Shown: positions 9,187 through 15,728 of the stretch, one piece after another | How positions within the stretch are numbered: the first letter of the stretch is position 1 | Layout of the letters: every line of letters begins with the position of its first letter | Assembly: GCF_003116015.1 (NCBI RefSeq) | Contig: NZ_LGQZ01000047.1 | Span: 1-45,261, forward strand | Direction of reading: 5' to 3' | Source: Azospirillum sp. TSO22-1 | GTDB lineage: Bacteria; Pseudomonadota; Alphaproteobacteria; Azospirillales; Azospirillaceae | DNA: 45,261 nt | Notes under the pieces: generated by a model | What the model was told of the DNA's origin: nothing | The model's database searches: none | What the model saw: only the letters and a program-made list of their open reading frames with translations | Position numbers and translations under genes: made by a program

Positions 9187-10178
9187 GCCCGCACCTCCGC
9201 CTTGGCGCGCAGGCTGGGGATGCGGCGGCGCAGCTCATGCAGCAGGCCCATGACGCCGGCCGGGCTGTAGACCGCGACCAGGATGATCATCAGCGCGTAG
9301 ATGATCATGTCGGTGCCCGACCCAGTGCTGCCGAACAGCACGCGGCTGTACTCCTCGATGGTGATCAGGATGCCGGCGCCCAGCACCGGGCCCAGCAGGG
9401 TGCCGACACCGCCGAGGATGGCGATCAGCGCAATCTTGATCGACACGCCCGTCGCCAGGACGGAGCCGGGATCGATGAACATCTCCTTCTGGGCGTAGAA
9501 GCTGCCGCCCATGGCCGTGAAGAAGCTCGACACCGCGATGGCGACCAGCTTGTAGCGGGTCAGGCTGACGCCGAGCGCGCGGGCCGCCTCCGGCTCGTCC
9601 TTGATGGCGCGGAAATAATAGCCGATGTGGCTGCGCTCGATGGCCCAGGACGCCAGCACGGTGACCACCAGCAGGCCGAGGATGATGTAGTAATAGGGCA
9701 GCTTGGAGGTGCTGAAGACCATCGCCGCGACGCCGGTGTTGCCCATCGGCAGGGAGAGGCCGACCGCGCCCTCCAGCGTCTCGGAGTTGGTGACCAGCAC
9801 CTGGACGATCTCGGCCACCGCGATGGTCGCCATGGCGAAGTAGTGGCCCTTCAGGCGGAAGCACGGCCAGCCCATGGCCACCGAGAAGGCGCTGGCCACC
9901 ACGCCGCCGGCCAGCATGCCGAGCCAGGGCGACAGCCCCAGCTTCAGCGACAGCATGGTCGAGGTGTAGGCGCCGATGCCGTAGAACACCGCGTGGCCGA
10001 GCGACACCTGGCCGGCGTAGCCGCCGATGATGTTCCACGCCACGCCCAGCTGGGCGCCCATCAGGATGAGGATCAGGAAGTTCTGCCGGGCCGGGTCCTG
10101 GATGACCAGCGGCAGCAGCAGGGCGAAGCCGAGCAGCGCCAGCGCGCCAACGGTCTTCGGCAAGTGAATGGTGGTCAT
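9183..10178 (-). CDS. livM: branched-chain amino-acid-type ABC transporter permease LivM
   Basis: A 331-residue membrane permease starting MTTIHLPKTVGALALLGFAL, with about eight to ten hydrophobic helices. The conserved permease core is visible as NIIGGYAGQVSLGHAVFYGIG near residue 50 and the EAA-like coupling loop FRAIKDEPEAARALGVSLTR in the C-terminal half, followed by GGSFYAQKEMFIDPGS and ILGGVGTLLGPVLGAGIL. The ATG shares one base with the livH stop, and its own stop overlaps the livG start, so all three are translationally coupled. A longer in-frame extension upstream merely overlaps livH and is rejected. Confidence 0.93.
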   Translation of the reverse strand: MTTIHLPKTVGALALLGFALLLPLVIQDPARQNFLILILMGAQLGVAWNIIGGYAGQVSLGHAVFYGIGAYTSTMLSLKLGLSPWLGMLAGGVVASAFSVAMGWPCFRLKGHYFAMATIAVAEIVQVLVTNSETLEGAVGLSLPMGNTGVAAMVFSTSKLPYYYIILGLLVVTVLASWAIERSHIGYYFRAIKDEPEAARALGVSLTRYKLVAIAVSSFFTAMGGSFYAQKEMFIDPGSVLATGVSIKIALIAILGGVGTLLGPVLGAGILITIEEYSRVLFGSTGSGTDMIIYALMIILVAVYSPAGVMGLLHELRRRIPSLRAKAEVRA

Positions 10179-11044
10179 CAGGCTTTCCCCATCAGGCCCT
10201 TGGGCCGGACCAGCAGCACCAGCAGCAGCAGCGAGAGCACGATCGCCGTCTTGTACTCGGGGCCGACGACGAAGCCGCCCACCACCTCGATCACGCCGAC
10301 GATGATGCCGGCCCAGAAGGCGCCGACGATGCTGCCGAAGCCGCCCAGCACGACCACCACGAAGGCGATCAGGATGAAGTTGGAGCCGACCTCCGGGAAG
10401 ATCGGGAAGAAGGTGGCGATCAGCGCCCCGCCGATGCCGGCGCAGGCGGCGCCGATGCCCCAGGCCAGGGCGAACATGCTCTGGCCGTTGATGCCCATCA
10501 ACGTCGCCGCCTCGCGGTCGATGGCGGTGGCCTCCAACGCGGTGCCGAGGCGGGTGCGGTGCAGGAAGTACCACAAGCCCGCCGTCACCCCCACCGCCCC
10601 AACCGCGGCGGTGAGCTGCGGCAGGCCGAACTGGATGGAGCCGAGCGTCACGTTGCCGCCGACCAGCGTGTGGGTGACCAGCCGGTGGTCCGGCTTCCAG
10701 AAGAACTGGGCCAGCCCGCGGAACAGGATCATCAGGCCGAAGGTCGCGAAGATCTGCGACAGCATCGGCGCGTTGATGATGCGCCGGATGATCACCTGGT
10801 AGACCAGCACGCCGACGCCGAACAGCAGCGCCGCCGTGACCGGCATGGAGAGGATCGGGTCGATCCCGAACAGCGCGAAGCCCCAGAAGCTGGCGTACAT
10901 GCCCAGCATGAGGAACTCGCCGTGGGCGAAGTTCACGATGTCCATGACGCCGAAGATCAGCGTCAGCCCGACCGCCACCAAGGCGTAGATGAGCCCGATC
11001 AGCAGGCCCGAGACGAGGATTTGCAGGAACAGGTCGGCCGTCAT
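10178..11044 (-). CDS. livH: branched-chain amino-acid-type ABC transporter permease LivH
   Basis: A 288-residue inner-membrane permease. It begins MTADLFLQILVSGLLIGLIY and has the LivH signature GLTLIFGVMDIVNFAHGEFL, the coupling segment LEATAIDREAATLMGING and a C-terminal VVVLGGFGSIVGAFWAGIIV. It pairs with LivM to form the channel. It starts 37 bases after livK, the usual place for the drop in expression between SBP and permease genes. Confidence 0.93.
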   Translation of the reverse strand: MTADLFLQILVSGLLIGLIYALVAVGLTLIFGVMDIVNFAHGEFLMLGMYASFWGFALFGIDPILSMPVTAALLFGVGVLVYQVIIRRIINAPMLSQIFATFGLMILFRGLAQFFWKPDHRLVTHTLVGGNVTLGSIQFGLPQLTAAVGAVGVTAGLWYFLHRTRLGTALEATAIDREAATLMGINGQSMFALAWGIGAACAGIGGALIATFFPIFPEVGSNFILIAFVVVVLGGFGSIVGAFWAGIIVGVIEVVGGFVVGPEYKTAIVLSLLLLVLLVRPKGLMGKA

Positions 11045-11081
11045 CGCCGTGCCCCCCTTCGCTAGCGGGTTGCGGCGGCGC

Positions 11082-12350
11082 TCAGCGCTTGTCCCAGGCG
11101 GGCATCGGGAAGACCACCTCCTTGGTCGCCACGTCGAACGGCCACACGGTGACGTACTGCCCGCCCTGCACCTGCACGATGATGCCCTGGCCCAGCTCGT
11201 TCTGGCCCTGGGCGTCGAACTTCACGCCCTTCCACGGCAGGATGAGCTGCTCAGCCGAGAGGCTGGTCTCCTGCAGCGCCTTGCGGATGTCCTCGGGCTT
11301 GGTCGAGCCGGCGCGGTTGATGGCGTCGGCCAGCACGGCGACGCCGGTGAAGGCGCGCGCCGAGTTGCCGTTGAAGTTGACGCCCGAACGCTCCTTCATC
11401 ATCTCGTTGACGCGCTTGATCAGCGGGTTGCGCTCCGCCTGGTCGAGCGCCCAGACCTCGCGGCTGAAGACGTACTCGCCGTCCTTGCCCAACGTCTTCA
11501 GGAACTCGCTGTCGTTGAAGCCGGCGTCGTTGGCCAGCAGCATCTGCGGCGAAAAGCCCAGCTCCTTGTAGGTCTTCATCGACAGGATGGCGTCGCCGAG
11601 ATACGAGGACTGCATGACCACCGCCGGGTTGGCGGCCTTCAGGCGCTGCACCTCCGAGGTCATCTGCGTGGCCTTGGCCGGGTAGACGATCTTCTCGGCG
11701 ACCTTGAACTTCTGCTCCTCGGCCAGCTTGACCTCAAGCTTGGTGGTCTCGTTGCCCCACAGCGTGTTCTCGTTGAACAGGCCGAGCGTGCGCAGCTGCA
11801 CGCCCTTCTTCTTCTCCATGTCCTGCAGGAAGGCGAAGAAGTTGGTGACGAACAGGTCGTCGTGCGGCGTGGTGCGGAAGAACCACTTGAAGTTCCGCTG
11901 CGTCAGCGTCGCCGACGACGAATCGGCGTTGAGGAACGGCACGCCGTAGCGCTCGGCCACCTGGCTCGCCGTGGCGGTGACGTTGGAGAAGTAGGCGCCG
12001 ACCAGCGCCACCACCTTCTCGCTGGTGATCAGCCGCTCGGCCTCGGTGGCGCCGACCTGCGGGTTGCCCTGGTGGTCGCCGAAGATCAGCTTGATCTTGG
12101 CGCCCTTGAGGTTCGGCATGCCGACGGCGGCGGCCAGCTTGTCGGGGGCCGGCAGCTCGCGGTTGGTGATCGCCGCGGCCAGCTCGGCGGCGGCCTTCAG
12201 CTCGACCCCGGTGGACGCGGCGGCGCCGGTCAGCGGGTAGATGACGCCGATGCGGATCTCGTCCTGCGCCCGCGCCGGGCCGCTCCACACCAAGCCCAAA
12301 GCGGCCACCGCCGCCGCGCCGACCACCGTCCCCCGAAGCCATGCCTTCAT
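11082..12350 (-). CDS. livK: branched-chain amino-acid-type substrate-binding protein (LivK-like)
   Basis: A 422-residue periplasmic binding protein of the type I (Leu/Ile/Val receptor) fold. The chosen start MKAWLRGTVVGAAAVAALGL begins a signal peptide cleaved near GPARA-QDE. An upstream in-frame ATG at 12458 would place the signal peptide internally and is rejected. The mature protein starts IRIGVIYPLTGAAASTGVEL and contains AERLITSEKVVALVGAYFSN and VMQSSYLGDAILSMKTYKEL. At ~395 mature residues it is longer than E. coli LivJ (~345), closer to the family members that bind amides, urea-like or aromatic compounds. First gene of the liv-pxp operon; its promoter region carries a LysR-type box. 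The substrate is unknown; 5-oxoproline is a candidate from context. Confidence 0.92.
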   Translation of the reverse strand: MKAWLRGTVVGAAAVAALGLVWSGPARAQDEIRIGVIYPLTGAAASTGVELKAAAELAAAITNRELPAPDKLAAAVGMPNLKGAKIKLIFGDHQGNPQVGATEAERLITSEKVVALVGAYFSNVTATASQVAERYGVPFLNADSSSATLTQRNFKWFFRTTPHDDLFVTNFFAFLQDMEKKKGVQLRTLGLFNENTLWGNETTKLEVKLAEEQKFKVAEKIVYPAKATQMTSEVQRLKAANPAVVMQSSYLGDAILSMKTYKELGFSPQMLLANDAGFNDSEFLKTLGKDGEYVFSREVWALDQAERNPLIKRVNEMMKERSGVNFNGNSARAFTGVAVLADAINRAGSTKPEDIRKALQETSLSAEQLILPWKGVKFDAQGQNELGQGIIVQVQGGQYVTVWPFDVATKEVVFPMPAWDKR

Positions 12351-12457
12351 CGTGCTCTCCTCTGCTGCCGGCCGGGCGGCGCCCCCGTCGGGCGGTTCCG
12401 CGCGGCGATTGTTCGTGCCGTCAGCAGAGGATGAGTTCGTTACCCCAATTACGTCCA

Positions 12458-12499
12458 ATCATATGTTGTTATGCGGATTGATCGCGGATTTTTATCAAT
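12458..12499 (-). promoter_or_regulatory. promoter of the liv-pxp operon with a perfect LysR-type T-N11-A box
   Basis: ATTGAT-N11-ATCAAT at 12477-12499 is a perfect 6-bp inverted repeat with the T-N11-A spacing used by LysR-family regulators. It overlaps the stop codon of the adjacent LysR gene and lies ~130 bases upstream of livK. A TATGAT hexamer on the minus strand at 12463-12458 could be the -10 element. No good -35 is seen, which fits activator dependence. A weaker CAATC/GATTG pair (12456-12480) may be a second site. Confidence 0.6.
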
Positions 12500-13391
12500 T
12501 TGTGCCGTTTTCATAGGCAGCGGCCGTAGTGACCGCTAATTGGGCAACGACGGAGGCGATGTGGTTCTCCTGCGTCGCCGGGTAGGCGGCGGCGAAGGTC
12601 AGGCTGGGCAGCGGGTCGTTCCCCTCGACGACGCGCAGGCTGCCGGCGGACAGCTCGCGGCCGACCACCGCCGTCGGGATGGCGCTGACGCCGACGCCGT
12701 CGATGGCCATGCGCACCACGCTGGCGAGCGAGCTGTTGCCGAACATCCGCACCGCCAGCCCCTGGGTCAGGAACATCTCGCGGATGACGCCGTAGGGCTG
12801 GGTGGTGCGCGAGAAGGTGATGATCGGCCAGCCCACCAGCCCCTCCAGCGACACCGGCTCCGGCGGCAGGTCGAGCTTCGGGCTGGCGATCCAGGCCAGC
12901 GGGTAGCTGCACAGCGGCACCACCTTGAACCGCACGTCGGTGTAGGAGGCCAGCATGAACGCGATGTCGAGGTCGTGGCGCAGCAGCGCCTCGCGCAGGT
13001 TGGGCGAGGTGTCGACCTCCACCTCCAGCGCGATGGCGGGATAGATGTCGTTCAAGCTCTCGATCAGCGGCGTCAGCCAGGTGTGCACCACCGTCTCCGC
13101 CACGCCCAGGCGGATGGTGCCGCGGATGGCGCTGCGGTCGGCGACCGCCGACACCAGCTCGGTGCGCAGCGCCAGCATCCGCTCGGCGAAGCCCAGCAGG
13201 ATGGTGGCCTGCGGGGTGGGGGCGGCCCGCCGCCCCTGCCGCTCGAACAGCGCGACGCCGAGTTCCTCCTCCAGTTGGGCGATGCGGGCGGAGACCGCGG
13301 GCTGCGTGGTGTTCAGCCGCTCCGCCGCCCGGCGGAAGCCGCCGAGCCGCATGGTCCACACGAAGGTTTCCAGCGATTTCAGGTCGAGCAT
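12495..13391 (-). CDS. LysR-family transcriptional regulator, likely controls liv-pxp operon
   Basis: A 298-residue LysR regulator. Residues 1-60 form the winged helix-turn-helix (MLDLKSLETFVWTMRLGGFR, AAERLNTTQPAVSARIAQLE) and a linker helix follows. Residues ~90-298 form the two-lobed effector domain, beginning GTIRLGVAETVVHTWLTPLI. It is encoded directly upstream of livK on the same strand with a 144-base gap containing a T-N11-A box, a common arrangement for a regulator of the downstream operon. The effector may be the transported compound. Its own leader carries an intrinsic terminator just 28 bases before the start codon, so it may be expressed by read-through. Family certain; target inferred. 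Confidence 0.92.
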   Translation of the reverse strand: MLDLKSLETFVWTMRLGGFRRAAERLNTTQPAVSARIAQLEEELGVALFERQGRRAAPTPQATILLGFAERMLALRTELVSAVADRSAIRGTIRLGVAETVVHTWLTPLIESLNDIYPAIALEVEVDTSPNLREALLRHDLDIAFMLASYTDVRFKVVPLCSYPLAWIASPKLDLPPEPVSLEGLVGWPIITFSRTTQPYGVIREMFLTQGLAVRMFGNSSLASVVRMAIDGVGVSAIPTAVVGRELSAGSLRVVEGNDPLPSLTFAAAYPATQENHIASVVAQLAVTTAAAYENGTN

Positions 13392-13418
13392 GCCGCCATC
13401 TTATGGCGCCGCCCCGGC

Positions 13419-13451
13419 AAAAAAGAAGGCCCTTGCCGCGGGGCAAGGGCC
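13419..13451 (-). terminator. rho-independent terminator in the leader of the LysR gene
   Basis: A perfect 10-bp stem (GGCCCTTGCC with GGCAAGGGCC, 4-base loop, 13428-13451) is followed on the minus strand by TTCTTTTTT. It is a textbook intrinsic terminator, yet no minus-strand gene lies upstream of it. It sits 28 bases before the LysR start. It may end a small RNA starting around 13500-13680 or act as a transcription attenuator for the regulator. Confidence 0.7.
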
Positions 13452-13520
13452 GGCAGTCAGTACATTCGGAGGAAACGCTCTGCTCACCATGGCGGGCGGA
13501 GGTGACTGGCGTGCCGTGCC

Positions 13521-13623
13521 GGTGTGAATGGGATGTACGCGGGTGTGAATGGCTTGGCGTCTCCTCCAAGCCGTTCACATCTCCCCGCGCCCCGTTCGCC
13601 AGCGGAGGCATTACTGTTCATCG
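13521..13623 (+). promoter_or_regulatory. TorR-box-like decamers and inverted repeat upstream of OccR-like LysR gene
   Basis: Written on the TTCA strand, four decamers occur: CCATTCACAC (13522-13531, minus), the same sequence again (13543-13552, minus, 21 bp on), CCGTTCACAT (13571-13580, plus) and CTGTTCATCG (13614-13623, plus). The second and third also form a 15-bp inverted repeat with 13 matches (13543-13557 with 13566-13580, 8-base loop). Similar decamers lie upstream of the chemoreceptor operon and aapJ. The binding protein could be the LysR protein itself or the OmpR-type regulators. Confidence 0.5.
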
Positions 13624-13683
13624 CGACCACGAATGATCTAGGATGTCCGGGGCTTCTCCCCCGGGAATGCGCGGGTATCGTTC

Positions 13684-14604
13684 ATGCGGCTGCGTCAGAT
13701 CGAGGTGTTCCGGGCGGTGATGCTGGCGGGGACGGTGAGCGGCGCGGCACGCCTGCTGCACGTCACCCAGCCGGCGGTCACCAACGTGCTGCTGCACACC
13801 GAGGACGAACTGGGCATCAAGCTGTTCGAGCGGATCAAGGGCCGCCTCTACCCGACGCCGGAGGGCCGCACCCTCTACGCCGAGGTCGAGCGCACCTTCG
13901 CCGACATCGAGAACCTGCGCAAGCTGGCCGCCAACCTGCGCGGCGGACACACCGGCCACCTGCGCATCACCGCCTCGCCGGCGCTGTGCATCGAGATCAT
14001 CCCGCTGGCCGTCTCGCGATTCGTCAAGCAGCACCCCGACGTCAGCCTGCACATCGAGACGCACAATTACCGCGACGTGCTGAACACCGTGCTGGTGAAG
14101 AACGTCGACATCGGCTTCACCTTCAACCCGCAGCCGCACCCCGCGCTGGAGAGCGACGTGATCGCCGAGGGCGACCTCGTCGGCCTGTTCCCGGCGGAGA
14201 TCGGCGACGGGCTGGCCCCGGTGGTGGCGCTGGACGTGTTCCGCCAGTTCCCGCTGATCGGCCTGCACACCGACGATCCCCTCGGCATCCTGGTGCGCGA
14301 CGCCTGCCAGGCGTCCGACGTGCTGCTGTCGCCGCAGATCGAGGTGAAGACCAACCGCATCGCCATGGCGCTGGTCGAGAACGGCGCCGGCGTCGCCATC
14401 GTCGACCAGTACACCGCCGCCTCGGCCGACCCGGCGCGGGTGCGGGTGAAGGCGCTGCGCACGCCGCTGCGCTTCACCGTCAACGTCATCCGCGCCCGCC
14501 ACCACGCCCGCTCGGTGGTCGAGCAGCACTTCATCGCCGAGGTGGTCGAGGTCGAGCGCCTGATCGCCCGCGCCGCCGCCGGCCGCATCGACCGCGCGGC
14601 GTGA
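13684..14604 (+). CDS. LysR-family transcriptional regulator, OccR-like
   Basis: A 306-residue LysR regulator. The N-terminal DNA-binding domain reads MRLRQIEVFRAVMLAGTVSG, then LLHVTQPAVTNVLLHTEDE and GIKLFERIKGRLYPTPEG, a pattern recalling octopine/opine regulators (OccR/NocR). The effector domain begins GHLRITASPALCIEIIPLAV. It ends 3 bases from the stop of the convergent AapJ-like SBP gene. Opine and arginine-type regulators usually control uptake and catabolism of amino-acid derivatives, which suits the surrounding amino-acid sensing genes; its target is not established. Its upstream region has the decamer cluster. Confidence 0.9.
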   Translation: MRLRQIEVFRAVMLAGTVSGAARLLHVTQPAVTNVLLHTEDELGIKLFERIKGRLYPTPEGRTLYAEVERTFADIENLRKLAANLRGGHTGHLRITASPALCIEIIPLAVSRFVKQHPDVSLHIETHNYRDVLNTVLVKNVDIGFTFNPQPHPALESDVIAEGDLVGLFPAEIGDGLAPVVALDVFRQFPLIGLHTDDPLGILVRDACQASDVLLSPQIEVKTNRIAMALVENGAGVAIVDQYTAASADPARVRVKALRTPLRFTVNVIRARHHARSVVEQHFIAEVVEVERLIARAAAGRIDRAA

Positions 14605-14607
14605 CCC

Positions 14608-15642
14608 TTACTGGAACACCGGTGCGTACAGCAGGCCGCCGCTGCTCCACGGCCGGTTCAGACCGCGCGGCAGGTGGTAGGGCGAGCGCTCGCCGACGGT
14701 GCGCTCGAAGATCTCGCCGTAGTTGCCGACCTGGGTGATCGCCTGATAGGCCCAGTCCGGCCGCAGCCCGGTGCGCTGCGCCACCTCCGGGATGCCTTGC
14801 AGCAGGCGCTGTACCTCGCTGCCGCCGGTGGTGCGCAGGATGGCGGCGTTGTCGGCGGTGACGCCCTTCTCCTCGGCCAGCATCAGGGCGAACATGGTCC
14901 AGCGCACGATGCCGACCCAGGCGCGGTCGGCGCTGCCGGTGACCGGGGCGATGGGCTCGCGCGTCGGCACCGGCAGCGCCGCGATGTCGGCGCCGGGCTT
15001 CGGCACGTCCGGCGCGCGCAGCGCCGCGGTCAGCAGCGCGCGGTCGGTGGAGAGCGCCGCGCACTCCTTGCCGATGAAGGCCTGCAGCGCGTCCGGCCAA
15101 GTCGGGTACGGTAGGATCCGCCAGGGCTGGCCGCTGCGCGCCACGTACTCCTCCAGCACCCGGTGCGAGGTGGTGGCGGCGGGGACGCAGACCGTCGCGC
15201 CGCCCGCCTGCAAGGGCGGCTTCCCGTCGTCGCGCGGCCACGCGGCGATGCCCTGCTCGTCGTGGAAGACCGGCGGGCCGAAGTCGATGCGGTGCAGGGC
15301 GTCGCGCGGAAAAGTCCAGGAGGTCTGGGCGAAGGACACGTCCACCTCGCCGCCCTCCAGCGCGGCGAACTCCTGCGGCTTGGACAGGCGGCGCAGCTCG
15401 ATGGCCTCGGCGTTGCCGAGCACCGCGGCAGCCAGCGCCCGGCACAGCTCGACCATGAAGCCGGTCGGGCGGCCCGAGGCGTCGTTGGCGGCGAAGCCCG
15501 GGCTGTAGGTGACGCCGCAGCGCACCGTGCCGCGCTGCTGCACCGCCGCCAGGACGGACGCGTTTTCGGCGGTGGCCGGCGGAGCGAACGCCAGCCAGCC
15601 AGCCGCCGCTGTCGCGGCCAGAATGCGTGCACGTGCTGGCAC
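14608..15642 (-). CDS. AapJ-like amino-acid solute-binding protein, divergent from a hybrid kinase
   Basis: A 344-residue periplasmic SBP of the general L-amino-acid (AapJ) family. The GTG start at 15642 is chosen because GGGAAGGG lies just upstream and it begins a signal peptide (VPARARILAATAAAGWLAFA) cleaved near PATA-ENA. Family features include RGTVRCGVTYSPGFAANDAS, GFMVELCRALAAAVLGNAEA, EGGEVDVSFAQTSWTFPRDA, and the C-terminal VGNYGEIFERTVGERSPYHL and SGGLLYAPVFQ. Cysteines in RCGV, VCVP and ECAA match those of the other two paralogues. There is no permease or ATPase beside it. It faces a TorS-like hybrid kinase gene across 86 bases, suggesting it is a periplasmic co-receptor like TorT for TorS, though of another SBP family. 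Confidence 0.9.
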   Translation of the reverse strand: MPARARILAATAAAGWLAFAPPATAENASVLAAVQQRGTVRCGVTYSPGFAANDASGRPTGFMVELCRALAAAVLGNAEAIELRRLSKPQEFAALEGGEVDVSFAQTSWTFPRDALHRIDFGPPVFHDEQGIAAWPRDDGKPPLQAGGATVCVPAATTSHRVLEEYVARSGQPWRILPYPTWPDALQAFIGKECAALSTDRALLTAALRAPDVPKPGADIAALPVPTREPIAPVTGSADRAWVGIVRWTMFALMLAEEKGVTADNAAILRTTGGSEVQRLLQGIPEVAQRTGLRPDWAYQAITQVGNYGEIFERTVGERSPYHLPRGLNRPWSSGGLLYAPVFQ

Positions 15643-15728
15643 CGGCCCTTCCCTTCTCCCCTGCTGCGGGCCGTATGATAGGGTACGTACGATGCGGCGC
15701 AAGCGCGCCGCGCGGGAAGGGTTCGACG
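15643..15728. promoter_or_regulatory. divergent promoter region between SBP and hybrid kinase
   Basis: An 86-base spacer with TATGAT at 15674-15679 on the plus strand, a candidate -10 for the kinase, and TATCAT on the minus strand over nearly the same bases, a candidate -10 for the SBP. An overlapping GTACGTAC palindrome lies at about 15683-15690. None of the TTCA decamers seen elsewhere are present. Confidence 0.4.

Larger units (their letters stand above)
13392..13683. other. 292-base divergent region between two LysR genes
   Basis: This gap holds an intrinsic terminator for minus-strand transcription (13419-13451), an unassigned stretch (13452-13520), and a cluster of TorR-box-like decamers and a near-perfect inverted repeat (13521-13623) upstream of the rightward LysR gene. 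A 29-codon minus-strand reading frame (13401-13490) passes through the terminator, but it has no ribosome-binding site and is not called as a gene. Confidence 0.6.

Noticed and set aside
13401..13490. 29-codon minus-strand frame with a Phe-Phe-Phe run, possible leader peptide
   Set aside because: There is no ribosome-binding site, and the Phe codons are simply the terminator's T-run read as codons.
14605..14607. terminator between the convergent LysR and SBP genes
   Set aside because: Only three bases separate the stops and no hairpin with a T-run is seen around them.
15631..15649. possible sigma-54 promoter (TGGCAC) near the SBP start
   Set aside because: The downstream half has no GC at the required spacing and the hexamer lies partly within the coding region.
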